Positions 55,275-64,000 of a stretch of 64,000 bases of DNA are shown piece by piece. Below the pieces are notes generated by a model that was not told the origin of the DNA, searched no databases, and saw nothing but the letters and a program-made list of their open reading frames with translations. Location: positions 530,581-594,580 of the forward strand of contig NZ_KN676113.1 in NCBI RefSeq assembly GCF_000802185.1, given 5' to 3'. Each line of letters starts with the position of its first letter. Position 1 is the first letter of the stretch. The stretch comes from Belnapia sp. F-4-1. GTDB lineage: Bacteria > Pseudomonadota > Alphaproteobacteria > Acetobacterales > Acetobacteraceae. Made by a program: the position numbers and the translations under genes.

Positions 55275-56480
55275 ATGGACCTGCGATTCACGCCGGAGGA
55301 GGTCGCCTTCCGCGAGGAGGTGCGCGCCTTCATCCGCGACAACCTTCCCGCTGACATCCGCGAGCGCATGCGCCTCGGCCACAAGCCGACCAAGCAGGAC
55401 ACCATCACCTGGCAGCGCATCCTGAATGCGAAGGGTTGGGCCGCCTTCTCCTGGCCGGAGGAATGGGGCGGGCCGGGCTGGACCGCGGTCCAGCGCATGA
55501 TCTTCCTCGAGGAGAACCTGCAGGCCCCGGCGCCGGAACTGCTCTCCTTCAACATCACCATGCTCGGCCCGGTGCTGGTCGAGTTCGGCACCGAGGCGCA
55601 GAAGCGCCGCTTCCTCCCCCGCGCCGCCAACCTCGATGACTGGTGGTGCCAGGGCTTCTCCGAGCCCGGCGCCGGCTCCGACCTCGCCAGCCTGCGCACG
55701 GCCGCGGTGCGCGACGGCGACCACTACGTGGTCAACGGCCAGAAGATCTGGACCTCGACCGCGCACAACGCCGACTGGTGCTTCTGCCTGGTCCGCACAG
55801 ACCCCAAGGCCGCCAAGCGGCAGGAGGGCATCTCCTTCCTGCTGATCGACATCCGCACGCCGGGGATCGAGGTGCGGCCGATCATCTCCATCGATGGCAG
55901 CCACCACCTGAACGAGGTCTTCTTCACCGACGTCCGGGTGCCGGCGGAGAACCTGGTCGGCGAGGAGAACCGGGGCTGGTCGGTCGCCAAGTACCTGCTG
56001 GGGAACGAGCGCACCGGCATCGCCCGGCTCGGCACCAGCAAGGCCGCGGTGCGCCGCGCCAAGGAGGTGGCGCGCGAGGTCCGCGCCCGCGGCCGCCCGC
56101 TGATCGAGGACCGCGCCTTCCGCACCCGCGTCGCCCAGCTGGAGGTCGACATGAAGGCGCTGGAGATCACCCAGCTCCGCGTCGTTTCCGCCTTCGCCAA
56201 GTCGGGCGGCAAGAAGCCGGACCCGCTTTCCTCCGTCCTCAAGGTGAAGGGGACGGAGCTGCTCCAGGCCAGTTCCGAGCTGGTGATGGATGTCGGCGGC
56301 CCGCTCGCCATGCCCGCCTGGCAGCAGGAGCTGGCGGCGCTGGCCAACGAGCCCGCGCCCGTCCCCGACTGGGCCCCGGCCATGGCGCCGGCCTATCTCA
56401 TGCTGCGGGCCGCCTCGATCTATGGCGGCACCAACGAGATCCAGAAGAACATTCTCAACAAAGCCGTGCTGGGGCTCTGA
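55275..56480 (+). CDS. Acyl-CoA dehydrogenase, PimC-like large subunit
   Basis: A 401-residue flavoprotein of the acyl-CoA dehydrogenase family, most like the large subunit of pimeloyl-CoA dehydrogenase (start MDLRFTPEEVAFREEVRAF). The FAD/substrate region has GFSEPGAGSDLASLRT and WTSTAHNA. The usual catalytic Glu of YEGT is a glycine (Y383-G-G-T386). GGGGAGAG lies upstream of the ATG. Its stop overlaps the next gene (TGATG), which encodes the likely partner subunit. Confidence 0.88.
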   Translation: MDLRFTPEEVAFREEVRAFIRDNLPADIRERMRLGHKPTKQDTITWQRILNAKGWAAFSWPEEWGGPGWTAVQRMIFLEENLQAPAPELLSFNITMLGPVLVEFGTEAQKRRFLPRAANLDDWWCQGFSEPGAGSDLASLRTAAVRDGDHYVVNGQKIWTSTAHNADWCFCLVRTDPKAAKRQEGISFLLIDIRTPGIEVRPIISIDGSHHLNEVFFTDVRVPAENLVGEENRGWSVAKYLLGNERTGIARLGTSKAAVRRAKEVAREVRARGRPLIEDRAFRTRVAQLEVDMKALEITQLRVVSAFAKSGGKKPDPLSSVLKVKGTELLQASSELVMDVGGPLAMPAWQQELAALANEPAPVPDWAPAMAPAYLMLRAASIYGGTNEIQKNILNKAVLGL

Positions 56481-57607
56481 TGGACTTCGACCTCACCGAG
56501 GAGCAGCGCCTGCTGACCGACAGCGTCACCCGCCTGCTCGCCGACCAGTACGGCTTCGAGCAGCGCAAGTCCCTGCTCAGGACCCCGGCGGGCTGGAGCG
56601 AGCGGCTCTGGTCGCAATATGCCGAGCTCGGCCTGCTCGGCCTGCCCATCCCGGAGGAGTATGGCGGCTTCGGCGGCGGCCCGGTCGACGTCATGCTGCT
56701 GATGCAGGCCTTCGGCCGCCACCTGGTGCTGGAGCCCTTCCTCGCCAGCATCGTGCTCGGCGGCACCGCGCTCCGCCTCGCCGGCAGCCCGGCGCAGCGC
56801 GACGAGCTGCTGCCGGCACTCGCCGACGGCTCGCTGAAGCTCGCCTTCGCCCATGGCGAGCGGCAGTCCCGCTACGACCTGACGGACGTGCAGACCACCG
56901 CCCGGCAGGAGGGCGGCGGCTGGCGGCTCGACGGCGCGAAGAGCGTCGTCCTGCACGGCGACTGCGCCGACCGGCTGGTGGTCAGCGCCCGCACCGGCGG
57001 CAGCCGCGACGAGCCGGAGGGCATCTCCCTCTTCCTCGTCGATGGCGAGGCGTCCGGCCTCGCCCGGCGCGGCTATGCGCTGCGCGACGGCACCCGCGCC
57101 GCCGAGCTTTCCCTCACCGGCACCCCGGCCGAGCTGCTCGGCGAGCGCGACGCCGCCCTGCCGGTGATCGAGCGCGTCGTCGAGGCCGGCATCGCCGCCA
57201 CCGCCGCCGAGACCATCGGCGCCATGGAGGCCATGCAGGCGATGACGCTCGACTACCTGAAGACGCGGCAGCAATTCGGCCGCCCGATCGGCGACAACCA
57301 GGCGCTCCAGCACCGCTCGGCGGAGATGATGATCGCGCTCGAGCAGGGCCGCTCCATGGCCATGCTCGCCACCATGTCGCTCGATGAGCCGGATGCGGAG
57401 GAGCGCGCCCGCAGCATCGCCATGGCCCGGGTCGGCGTCGGCCAGGCCGGCCGCTTCGTTTCGCAGAACGCGGTGCAGCTCCATGGCGGCATCGGCATGA
57501 CCGAGGAATACGCGGTCGGCCACTTCTTCCGCCGCGTGATGGTGATCGAGCACCTCTTCGGCGACACCGCCCACCACCTCGACCGCCTGGCAGACCAGGT
57601 CGCGTGA
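56480..57607 (+). CDS. Acyl-CoA dehydrogenase, PimD-like small subunit
   Basis: A 375-residue acyl-CoA dehydrogenase fold matching small subunits of two-part enzymes (start MDFDLTEEQRLLTDSVTRLL and EYGGFGGGPVD). The late QLHGGIGMTEEYAVGHFFRR is the family's FAD-contact motif. It pairs with the preceding gene by a one-base overlap, so a heteromer is predicted. Substrate unknown, possibly a dicarboxylic or branched acyl-CoA. The GTGA overlap couples it to the next amidohydrolase gene. Confidence 0.88.
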   Translation: MDFDLTEEQRLLTDSVTRLLADQYGFEQRKSLLRTPAGWSERLWSQYAELGLLGLPIPEEYGGFGGGPVDVMLLMQAFGRHLVLEPFLASIVLGGTALRLAGSPAQRDELLPALADGSLKLAFAHGERQSRYDLTDVQTTARQEGGGWRLDGAKSVVLHGDCADRLVVSARTGGSRDEPEGISLFLVDGEASGLARRGYALRDGTRAAELSLTGTPAELLGERDAALPVIERVVEAGIAATAAETIGAMEAMQAMTLDYLKTRQQFGRPIGDNQALQHRSAEMMIALEQGRSMAMLATMSLDEPDAEERARSIAMARVGVGQAGRFVSQNAVQLHGGIGMTEEYAVGHFFRRVMVIEHLFGDTAHHLDRLADQVA

Positions 57608-58653
57608 GCGCCGCGCTCCTCACGCCATCCCGCCAGGTCGCGGTGCGCGAGGACTGGCTCGCCCTCACCGGGGAGCCGATCCTCGACCCGGACCTGCCGA
57701 TCATCGACCCGCACCACCACCTCTGGGACCATCCCGGCGAGCGCTACCTGCTGCCGGACCTGCTGCGCGACACGGCGAGCGGCCACCGGATCGAGGCGAC
57801 GGTCTTCGTCCAGTGCGGCGCCATGTACCGCGCCGAGGGCCCCGAGGATGAGCGCCCCCTGGGCGAGACGGAGTTCGTCACCCAGGCCAGCGGCCGGCAT
57901 GGCGGGACCCATGCCTGCGCCGGCATCATCGGCATGGTGGACCTGACGCTCGGCGACCGCGTTGCCCCGCTGATCGAGGCGCACCGCGCGATTGCCGGCC
58001 CGCTCTTCCGCGGCGTCCGCAACCGCACCGCCTGGCACCCTTCGCCCGAGATCCGCTCCAACCTGGTGACGCCGCCGCCCGGGCCGCTGGAGCATCCGGG
58101 CTTCGCCGACGGCGCCCGGCAGCTCGCCCGCGCCGGCCTCACCCTCGATGTCTGGGCCTACCACACCCAGCTGCCGCTGGTGCTCGCCCTCGCCCGCGCC
58201 GTGCCGGAGCTCGCCATCATCCTCGACCATTGCGGCGGCCCGCTCGGCGTGGGCCCCTTCGCCGGCCGCCGCGCCGAGGTCTTCCCCGCCTGGCGCGAGT
58301 CGATTCTCGCCCTCGCCGCGCTCCCCAACATGGCGGTGAAGCTGGGCGGCCTCGCGATGCAGGTGAACGGCTTCGACTTCCACCTCGCCGAGCGTCCGCC
58401 CGGCTCCGCCGCCCTGGCCGAGGCCTGGCGCCCCTATATCGAGACCTGCATCGAAGCCTTCGGTCCCGCGCGCTCGATGTTCGAGAGCAATTTCCCGGTG
58501 GACAAGGGCATGTGCGGCTACCCGGTCCTTTGGAACAGCTTCAAGCGCCTCGCCTCGGGCGCGAGCGCCGAGGAGAAGACGGCGCTGTTCCACGGCACCG
58601 CCGCCCGCATCTACGGGCTGCCATCCAGCTTCAGCACCTCGCCCGCCAGATAG
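57604..58653 (+). CDS. Amidohydrolase (COG3618/PDC hydrolase-like)
   Basis: A 349-residue TIM-barrel hydrolase with the metal motif IIDPHHHLWD near residues 32-41, an internal ILDHCGGP and the late FESNFPVDK. The family includes 2-pyrone-4,6-dicarboxylate lactonase and other lactone hydrolases; the substrate is unknown. GTG starts inside the previous stop (GTGA). Its last 43 bases overlap the 3' end of the convergent folC gene. Confidence 0.83.
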   Translation: MSAALLTPSRQVAVREDWLALTGEPILDPDLPIIDPHHHLWDHPGERYLLPDLLRDTASGHRIEATVFVQCGAMYRAEGPEDERPLGETEFVTQASGRHGGTHACAGIIGMVDLTLGDRVAPLIEAHRAIAGPLFRGVRNRTAWHPSPEIRSNLVTPPPGPLEHPGFADGARQLARAGLTLDVWAYHTQLPLVLALARAVPELAIILDHCGGPLGVGPFAGRRAEVFPAWRESILALAALPNMAVKLGGLAMQVNGFDFHLAERPPGSAALAEAWRPYIETCIEAFGPARSMFESNFPVDKGMCGYPVLWNSFKRLASGASAEEKTALFHGTAARIYGLPSSFSTSPAR

Positions 58654-59885
58654 AGGCTCCCGCACACCAGCACCCGCGCCGGTGGCCCCTCCCTCGGCAG
58701 GGCCTGGAGCGCCGCCTCCACCGTCGGCCCCGGCCGCGCCACGCCGCCGCTCGCGGCGACGATGCGCTCCACCGGCGTCGCCAGGTGCTGCCCCGGCTCC
58801 GCCACCGCCCAGAGGCTCCCCGCCAGCGGCAACAGCGGCCTGAGGAAGTCCTCGACCACCTTCGTCCCCTTCATCCCGACAAGGAGATGCAGCGGCCGGT
58901 CGCCCCAGGCCCGCGCCTGCTCCGCGATGGCGAGCCCGCCCCCGGCATTGTGCCCGCCATCCAGCCAGAGCTCCCACCCCGCCGGCAGCATCGCCGCCAG
59001 CCGCCCGGTGAGCCTCTGCATCCGCCCCGGCCACTCGACCCGCGCACCCCCCGCCGCCAGCGCAGCCTCGCTCAGCCACCCTGGCCCCCAGGCCCTCAGC
59101 GCCGCGACGGCGATCCCCGCATTGTCCGCCTGATGCGCCCCGAGCAGCCCCGGCGGCGGCAACTCGACCACCCCCGCCGCATCGGCGAAACGCAGCCCGC
59201 CCTCGCGCCGCTCGACGCTCCAGCCCCGCCCGCGCGCCAGCAGCGGCGCCCCCACATCCGCCGCGACGCGCTCCAGCACCCCGAGCGCCACCGGCTCCTG
59301 CGCCCCCGTCACGCAGGGCACGCCCGGCTTGATGATCCCCGCCTTCTCGAAGGCGATCCGCTCCAGCCGGTCGCCGAGGAACTCCATGTGGTCCATCGAG
59401 ATGGAGGTGATCGCCGCCACCGCCGGCGGCGGGATCACGTTGGTTGCGTCGAACCGCCCGCCGAGCCCCACCTCCAGCACCAGCAGGTCGGCCGGCACCC
59501 GGCTGAACAGCAGGAAGGCGACGGCGGTGATGACCTCGAAGACGGTGATCGCCGCCCCCGCATTCACCGCCTCGATCTCCTCCAGCGCCGCCCCCAGCGC
59601 CTCCTCCCCCACCAGCTCGCCCGCCAGCCGGATCCGCTCATGGAACCGCACCAGATGCGGCGAGGTGAAGACATGCACCCGCTGCCCCGCCGCCTCGCCG
59701 ATGGCGCGCAGGAAGGCGCAGGTCGAGCCCTTGCCGTTGGTTCCGGCGACATGCACCACCGGCGGCAACCGCCGCTCCGGATGCCCAAGCTTGCCGAGCA
59801 GCGCCTCCAGCCGCCCGAGGCTCAGGTCGATCGCCACCGGATGCAGCGCATGCAGCCGCTCCAGGATGGCCTCGCTCCGGCTCAT
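58611..59885 (-). CDS. folC: Bifunctional folylpolyglutamate synthase/dihydrofolate synthase
   Basis: Adds L-glutamate to dihydropteroate and to folates. The 424-residue protein has the P-loop GTNGKGST (48-55), the Omega-loop TSPHLVRFHERIR, VGLGGRFDATNVI and the C-terminal LDGGHNAGG. The frame is open 22 codons upstream; MSRSEAILERL is the family start. It follows accD by ten bases on the minus strand, the conserved trpB-trpA-accD-folC order. Confidence 0.94.
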   Translation of the reverse strand: MSRSEAILERLHALHPVAIDLSLGRLEALLGKLGHPERRLPPVVHVAGTNGKGSTCAFLRAIGEAAGQRVHVFTSPHLVRFHERIRLAGELVGEEALGAALEEIEAVNAGAAITVFEVITAVAFLLFSRVPADLLVLEVGLGGRFDATNVIPPPAVAAITSISMDHMEFLGDRLERIAFEKAGIIKPGVPCVTGAQEPVALGVLERVAADVGAPLLARGRGWSVERREGGLRFADAAGVVELPPPGLLGAHQADNAGIAVAALRAWGPGWLSEAALAAGGARVEWPGRMQRLTGRLAAMLPAGWELWLDGGHNAGGGLAIAEQARAWGDRPLHLLVGMKGTKVVEDFLRPLLPLAGSLWAVAEPGQHLATPVERIVAASGGVARPGPTVEAALQALPREGPPARVLVCGSLYLAGEVLKLDGSP

Positions 59886-59895
59886 GCCCCTTGGC

Positions 59896-60828
59896 TCACG
59901 CGGGAACTGCCGGCCCTTCCGGCGCCGGCAGCGCCAACGCCTCGACCTCACCCGTTGCGCCGACGGGCGCCGCCACCTGCTCCGGCAGCCGCAGCAGGCC
60001 GATCAGCCGCGCCAGCGTCGCCCGCATCTCGCCCCGCGGCACCACCATGTCGAGGATGCCGTGCTGCAGCAGGTACTCCGCCCGCTGGAAGCCCTCGGGC
60101 AGCTTCTCGCGCACCGTCTGCTCGATCACCCGCGCCCCGGCGAAGCCGATCATCGCCCCGGGCTCGGCGATCTGGATGTCGCCCAGCATGGCGAAGCTCG
60201 CCGTCACCCCGCCCGTGGTCGGGTCGCACAGCACGACGATGAAGGGCAGCCCCGCCTCCTTCACCATGCGCGTGGCGATGACGGTGCGCGGCATCTGCAT
60301 CAGGCTGATCGCGCCCTCCTGCATCCGCGCGCCCCCCGAAGCGGTGAAGACGATCAGCGGCGCATCCTGCAGCACTGCCAGCCGCGCCGCCGTCACCAGC
60401 GCCTCGCCCACGCCGGCGCCCATCGACCCGCCAAGGAAGCTGAACTCGAAGGCCGCGGCCACGACGCGGTTGCCCTCGATCGCCCCATGCGCGACGACGA
60501 CGGCATCCTCCTGCCCCACCTTCACCTGCGCCTCGCGCAGCCGCTCGACATAGCGCCGCTGGTCACGGAACCGCAGCGGGTCCTGCGGCGCCTTCGGCAG
60601 CTCGATCCGCGCCCAGCCGGCATCCAGCGTGTAGTCCATCCGCGTCCGCGCGCCGACCCGCATGTGGTGCCCGCAATGGGTGCAGACATGCAGATTCCGC
60701 TCGAGGTCGCGGTGGAAGATCATCTGCTCGCAGGCTGGGCATTTGTGCCAGAGGTTGTCCGGCACCTCCCGCGGCGCACCGAACAGCGTCTTGATCTTGG
60801 GCAGCGCCCACTCGCTGATCCAGTTCAT
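59896..60828 (-). CDS. accD: Acetyl-CoA carboxylase carboxyltransferase subunit beta
   Basis: Transfers the carboxyl group from carboxybiotin to acetyl-CoA to make malonyl-CoA, with AccA. The 310-residue protein has a four-cysteine zinc ribbon (C30, C33, C49, C52) and the crotonase-type domain with SGGARMQEG and [16 protein letters not shown]. Its ATG overlaps the trpA stop (ATGA), so translation is coupled. Confidence 0.96.
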   Translation of the reverse strand: MNWISEWALPKIKTLFGAPREVPDNLWHKCPACEQMIFHRDLERNLHVCTHCGHHMRVGARTRMDYTLDAGWARIELPKAPQDPLRFRDQRRYVERLREAQVKVGQEDAVVVAHGAIEGNRVVAAAFEFSFLGGSMGAGVGEALVTAARLAVLQDAPLIVFTASGGARMQEGAISLMQMPRTVIATRMVKEAGLPFIVVLCDPTTGGVTASFAMLGDIQIAEPGAMIGFAGARVIEQTVREKLPEGFQRAEYLLQHGILDMVVPRGEMRATLARLIGLLRLPEQVAAPVGATGEVEALALPAPEGPAVPA

Positions 60829-61643
60829 CGGCCGCGCACGGCTCCGGCCAGCGCCCGCACCTGCTCCAGCACCAGCCCCACCGTCTCCGGCCTGGCCTTG
60901 CCCTCCTCGTCGAGCGAGGCCGCCAGCGTGTCCACCAGCGCCGTCCCGACGACGGCGCCATCGGCGAGCCGCGCCGCCTCCCCCGCCTGCTGCGGCGTGC
61001 GGATGCCGAAGCCGATGGCGACCGGCAGGTCCGTATGCTTGCGGATACGCGGGACCGCCTCCTCCAGCGAGGCCGCCGTCGCGCTCCGCGTGCCGGTGAT
61101 GCCGGTGATCGAGACGTAGTAGACGAAGCCGCTGGTCGCAGCGAGCACGCGCGGCAGCCGCGCATCGTCGGTGGTCGGCGCCACCAGGCGGATCAGGTCG
61201 AGCCCCGCCGCCTTCGCTTGCGGCTCGATCTCCCCCGCCTCCTCGGGCGGCACGTCCACGACGATCAGCCCGTCGACGCCCGCCGCCGCCGCATCCGTGC
61301 AGAACCGGTCGACGCCATAGGCGAGGATCGGGTTGTAGTAGCCCATCAGGATCACCGGCGTCGTGTCGTCGCCCGCGCGGAACGCCCGCACCAGCTCCAG
61401 CACGCCCGGCAGGGTCGCCCCGACCTTCAGCGCCCGCTGCGCCGCCCGCTGGATCGAGGGGCCATCCGCCATCGGGTCGGTGAAGGGCACGCCCACTTCC
61501 AGCAGGTCCGCCCCCGCCTCCGGCAACCCGCGCAGCAGCGCCAGCGAGGTCTCCCGGTCCGGGTCGAAGCCCTGGAGGTAGGTGACGAGCGCCCCGCGCC
61601 CCTCGGCCTTCAGCGCGGCGAATTTGGCGGCGATCCGGCTCAC
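60825..61643 (-). CDS. trpA: Tryptophan synthase alpha subunit
   Basis: Cleaves indole-3-glycerol phosphate to indole and glyceraldehyde 3-phosphate; indole is channelled to TrpB. The 272-residue TIM barrel has catalytic E49 in LLEVGVPF and D60 in PMADGPSIQ, and the phosphate site [10 protein letters not shown]. It overlaps trpB and accD by four bases each. Confidence 0.96.
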   Translation of the reverse strand: MSRIAAKFAALKAEGRGALVTYLQGFDPDRETSLALLRGLPEAGADLLEVGVPFTDPMADGPSIQRAAQRALKVGATLPGVLELVRAFRAGDDTTPVILMGYYNPILAYGVDRFCTDAAAAGVDGLIVVDVPPEEAGEIEPQAKAAGLDLIRLVAPTTDDARLPRVLAATSGFVYYVSITGITGTRSATAASLEEAVPRIRKHTDLPVAIGFGIRTPQQAGEAARLADGAVVGTALVDTLAASLDEEGKARPETVGLVLEQVRALAGAVRGR

Positions 61644-62857
61644 ATCTCGACTCCCAGATGCTTCGCCACGGTGAAGATGTCCTTGTCCCCCCGCCCGCAG
61701 AGATTCATCAGCACGATCGCGTCCTTGGGGAGCGTCGGCGCCATGCGGATCACATGCGCCAGCGCATGCGCCGGCTCCAGCGCCGGGATGATGCCCTCGA
61801 GCTTCGAGCAGAGCTGGAAGGCGGCCAGCGCCTCGTCGTCCGTCGCGCTCACATACTGCACGCGGCCCAGCTCATGCAGCCAGGAATGCTCCGGCCCGAC
61901 GCCCGGATAGTCGAGCCCGGCGCTGATCGAATGCGCCTCGGTGATCTGCCCGTCGGCGTCCTGCAGCAGGTAGGTGCGGTTGCCGTGCAGCACGCCCGGC
62001 CGCCCCTTGGTCAGCGAGGCCGCATGTTGCTCCGTCTCCACCCCATGCCCCGCCGCCTCCACGCCGTACATCTGCACGGCGGCATCGTCGAGGAAGGGAT
62101 AGAACAGCCCCATCGCATTGGAGCCACCGCCGATGGCGGCCACCAGCGCATCCGGCAGCCGCCCCTCGGCCGTCATCATCTGCTGCTTGGCTTCCTCGCC
62201 GATGACGCTCTGGAAGTCGCGCACCATCACCGGATAGGGGTGCGGCCCGGCGACGGTGCCGATGCAGTAATAGGTGTCCTCGACATTGGCGACCCAGTAG
62301 CGCAGCGCCTCGTTCATCGCATCCTTCAGCGTCGCCGCGCCGGAGGTCACCGGCATCACCTCGGCGCCGAGCAGCTTCATGCGGAAGACGTTGGGCTGCT
62401 GCCGCTCCACATCGGTCGCGCCCATGAAGACGGTGCAGGGCAGGTCGAACAGCGCACACACGGTCGCCGTCGCCACGCCATGCTGCCCCGCCCCGGTCTC
62501 GGCGATGATGCGCGTCTTGCCCATGCGCTTCGCCAGCAGGATCTGCCCGAGCACGGCGTTGATCTTGTGCGCGCCGGTGTGGTTCAGCTCGTCGCGCTTG
62601 AAGTAGACCTTCGCCCCGCCGAGGTGGCTGGTGAGCCGCTCCGCGAACCAGAGCGGGCTCGGCCGCCCGACGTAATGCGTCAGCAGCCGCCGCCACTCGG
62701 CATCGAAGGAGGGGTCGCGCTTCGCCGCCTCATAGGCCTGCTCGACCTCGAGGATCAGCGGCATCAGCGTCTCGGCGACGAAGCGACCGCCGAATTGGCC
62801 GAAGCGGCCCTGGCTGTCCGGGCCCTGGCGATAGGAATTGGGCAGCGGCTTGTTCAC
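61640..62857 (-). CDS. trpB: Tryptophan synthase beta subunit
   Basis: Joins indole and serine to form tryptophan with pyridoxal phosphate. The 405-residue protein has the PLP lysine K98 in HTGAHKIN and the phosphate cup GGGSNAMG. It is the first recognised gene of the trpB-trpA-accD-folC unit. trpF, which often precedes trpB, is not found upstream here; the next minus-strand gene encodes a DUF4087 protein. No leader peptide or attenuator was seen in the short upstream gap. Confidence 0.96.
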   Translation of the reverse strand: MNKPLPNSYRQGPDSQGRFGQFGGRFVAETLMPLILEVEQAYEAAKRDPSFDAEWRRLLTHYVGRPSPLWFAERLTSHLGGAKVYFKRDELNHTGAHKINAVLGQILLAKRMGKTRIIAETGAGQHGVATATVCALFDLPCTVFMGATDVERQQPNVFRMKLLGAEVMPVTSGAATLKDAMNEALRYWVANVEDTYYCIGTVAGPHPYPVMVRDFQSVIGEEAKQQMMTAEGRLPDALVAAIGGGSNAMGLFYPFLDDAAVQMYGVEAAGHGVETEQHAASLTKGRPGVLHGNRTYLLQDADGQITEAHSISAGLDYPGVGPEHSWLHELGRVQYVSATDDEALAAFQLCSKLEGIIPALEPAHALAHVIRMAPTLPKDAIVLMNLCGRGDKDIFTVAKHLGVEM

Positions 62858-62920
62858 AGGCTTTCCCCTTTTCTGGCCGCCCTCATAGAGCAGCGCGGCG
62901 AAGCGGGAAAGCCAGCCCGC

Positions 62921-63283
62921 TCAGGGCGGCGGCAGGCTCCGGTCCGCCCGGCACCGCCCCAGCGGCAAGGCCTGGGCCGCCAGCAGCCGGAGGATGCGCC
63001 GCCCCTGCGGATCTGCTTCCACCGTCAGGCAGGCACAGCCATGCCCGTAGGAGGTGCCATTGGTGACGACCCAGCCGGCGCCGGTCATGTCGGGCATCGC
63101 CTCCATGCCCTCGGCCTCATGGCCTCCCTGGGAGGACAGCAGCCATGTCCCGTCGCGGTCGAGCAAGGACCAATTCCCCGGGGTCGGGTTCTCGAGCCAG
63201 CCGCAGCGGCGCTCGGCCGACAGCGCACAGGGTATGCCGGGCCACAGCAGCCACAGGCCCAGGGCGATGACCTTCGGCGTCAC
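62921..63283 (-). CDS. DUF4087 family exported protein
   Basis: A 120-residue protein with a signal peptide (about residues 1-24, cleavage after CALSA) and the DUF4087 pattern RRCGWLENPTPGNWSL...WLLSSQGG. Five cysteines in all suggest disulfides in the periplasm. Function unknown. GTG at 63283 has GGAGGAG 5 bases upstream; the longer open frame upstream is not supported. It lies 63 bases before trpB in the same direction. Confidence 0.8.
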   Translation of the reverse strand: MTPKVIALGLWLLWPGIPCALSAERRCGWLENPTPGNWSLLDRDGTWLLSSQGGHEAEGMEAMPDMTGAGWVVTNGTSYGHGCACLTVEADPQGRRILRLLAAQALPLGRCRADRSLPPP

Positions 63284-63335
63284 CGGCTCTCCTCCGGCGT
63301 GGAAGCCCGCCGATCCAGCCCGATCACCGCCGCCG

Positions 63336-63863
63336 CTAGCGACGCAAGGGAGGGCCGCCGACGAGCAATCCCGCCCGGCTCGGCGCCGCCCCGTTCCGCC
63401 GCCGCGGGGCCTCGCCCGATGGGCTCGTCGCCCGTCCGGTCGTGCTGGAGAGCACATCGGCCAGGCTGGCGATCAGGTCCTCGGCGGCAAAGGGCTTGCC
63501 GAGCCGGACGGTGGGGCCCCCAAGCCCCCGCAGGTTGGCCTCCGGCGCCTCCGGGTGGAAACCGGTCACCACCACCACCGGCAGGAAGGGGCGGTTCCGG
63601 CGGAGGCTGCGGATCACCGCCCTGCCGTCCAGCTGGCCCAGCAGGTGGATGTCCGCGATGACCGCCGACAGCTCGTCGATCGACTGCGCCATGGCGAGCG
63701 CTTCCTCCCCATTCCCGGCCAGGAAGACCTGGTAGCCGGCCTCCTGCAGAATGGTGTCGATCAGCAGGCCGATGAGGGCCTGGTCCTCCACGACGAGGAT
63801 CCTGGGTCCGCCAGGTTCCGGCTTGGGCTGAATCGTGTCGCCGAGGGGTAGTTCGGCTGGCAT
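63336..63863 (-). CDS. Response regulator receiver protein
   Basis: A 175-residue protein whose residues 20-140 form a receiver domain: acidic pair E26-D27, phospho-acceptor D71 (IADIHL), switch T100 (VVVTG) and K123 (GKPFA). The last 35 residues are a basic Pro/Ser/Arg-rich tail with no known output domain. An ATG at 63938 could add 25 residues, but the start at MPAELPLGD is more likely. Its kinase is not in the window. Confidence 0.85.
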   Translation of the reverse strand: MPAELPLGDTIQPKPEPGGPRILVVEDQALIGLLIDTILQEAGYQVFLAGNGEEALAMAQSIDELSAVIADIHLLGQLDGRAVIRSLRRNRPFLPVVVVTGFHPEAPEANLRGLGGPTVRLGKPFAAEDLIASLADVLSSTTGRATSPSGEAPRRRNGAAPSRAGLLVGGPPLRR

Positions 63864-64000
63864 GGACTTGGTGCCTTGAGTTACGCCACCGACAGGCCGG
63901 AGCGTTGAGGGACACAACCATACACAATTTTCAACCATAAATGTACATAACGTTTCATTGATTATCAGCTGCCAGGCGAGGCACTCGGGCGGCGGTTCGA
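63864..64000. other. AT-rich upstream region at the right edge
   Basis: The sequence 63920-63965 is far more AT-rich than its surroundings and includes the palindrome ATGTACAT (63941-63948). It lies directly upstream of the minus-strand receiver gene and is its likely promoter region. No clear -35/-10 pair could be fixed. The last bases (GGTTCGA) recall a tRNA T-loop, but no tRNA arms precede them. Confidence 0.4.

Noticed and set aside
63960-64000. A partial tRNA at the right edge because of the terminal GGTTCGA
   Set aside because: No D-arm, anticodon arm or acceptor stem can be built from the bases before it.

Overview
The window is very GC-rich, densely packed chromosomal DNA. Its conserved blocks (proB-proA-nadD-rsfS-rlmH; gpmI-envC-ctpA-deacetylase-rppH; hslVU divergent from hisB-DUF2628-hisH-hisA; trpB-trpA-accD-folC) are typical of Alphaproteobacteria. 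Ala/Arg/Gly-rich proteins and extreme G/C at third codon positions point to Rhodospirillales, probably an Acetobacteraceae member of the Roseomonas type. This is inference from gene content and order; the genus cannot be fixed. No phage, insertion sequence, CRISPR array or tRNA was recognised.

Layout. 1-0.47 kb: no protein gene; the minus strand looks like the promoter and leader of an rRNA operon running off the left edge. 0.47-4.2 kb: short-chain dehydrogenase, a small protein of unknown function, and a GH16 glycanase with two carbohydrate-binding modules, closed by a good terminator. 4.25-12.1 kb (+): proline synthesis (proB, proA), a secreted hydratase-fold protein, NAD synthesis (nadD), ribosome factors (rsfS, rlmH), NnrU, an esterase and a second dehydrogenase. 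12.9-18.8 kb (+): gpmI, an EnvC-like amidase activator, CtpA, a divergent polysaccharide deacetylase and rppH. 18.8-24.7 kb (+): LemA, an M48 membrane protease, and the SbcCD nuclease. A palindromic intergenic repeat lies exactly between sbcC and the next convergent gene.

24.8-32.9 kb is a nitrogen/carbon accessory region: an asparaginase-fold enzyme with an isochorismatase-fold hydrolase, a PoxB-like ThDP enzyme convergent with an L-lactate permease, and a tight trio of ureidoglycine aminohydrolase, fatty-acid desaturase and MetX-like hydrolase. 33-37.4 kb: RND efflux adaptor and pump. 37.4-39.7 kb (-): a receiver protein and an HWE-type sensor kinase. 39.9-42.8 kb (+): ferredoxin reductase, ferredoxin and a CYP153-type P450, i.e. 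a complete predicted terminal alkane hydroxylase. 42.8-48.2 kb: DUF4142, N-acyl-D-amino-acid deacylase-like amidohydrolase, a flavoprotein monooxygenase-like enzyme and a DyP peroxidase. 48.5-52.2 kb (-): hslV, hslU and an ABC exporter. 52.3-58.7 kb (+): hisB, DUF2628, hisH, GNAT, hisA, then a PimC/PimD-like acyl-CoA dehydrogenase pair and an amidohydrolase. 58.6-62.9 kb (-): trpB, trpA, accD, folC. The right end has a DUF4087 protein and a second receiver protein.

Genes are often coupled by 1-4 base overlaps (ATGA, GTGA, TGATG), so most blocks are probably operons. The most unusual item is rsfS: a roughly 200-codon repetitive Arg/Ala/Pro-rich reading frame runs in frame into it. That frame lacks any ATG, GTG or TTG start but has a perfect Shine-Dalgarno sequence in front of an ATC codon.
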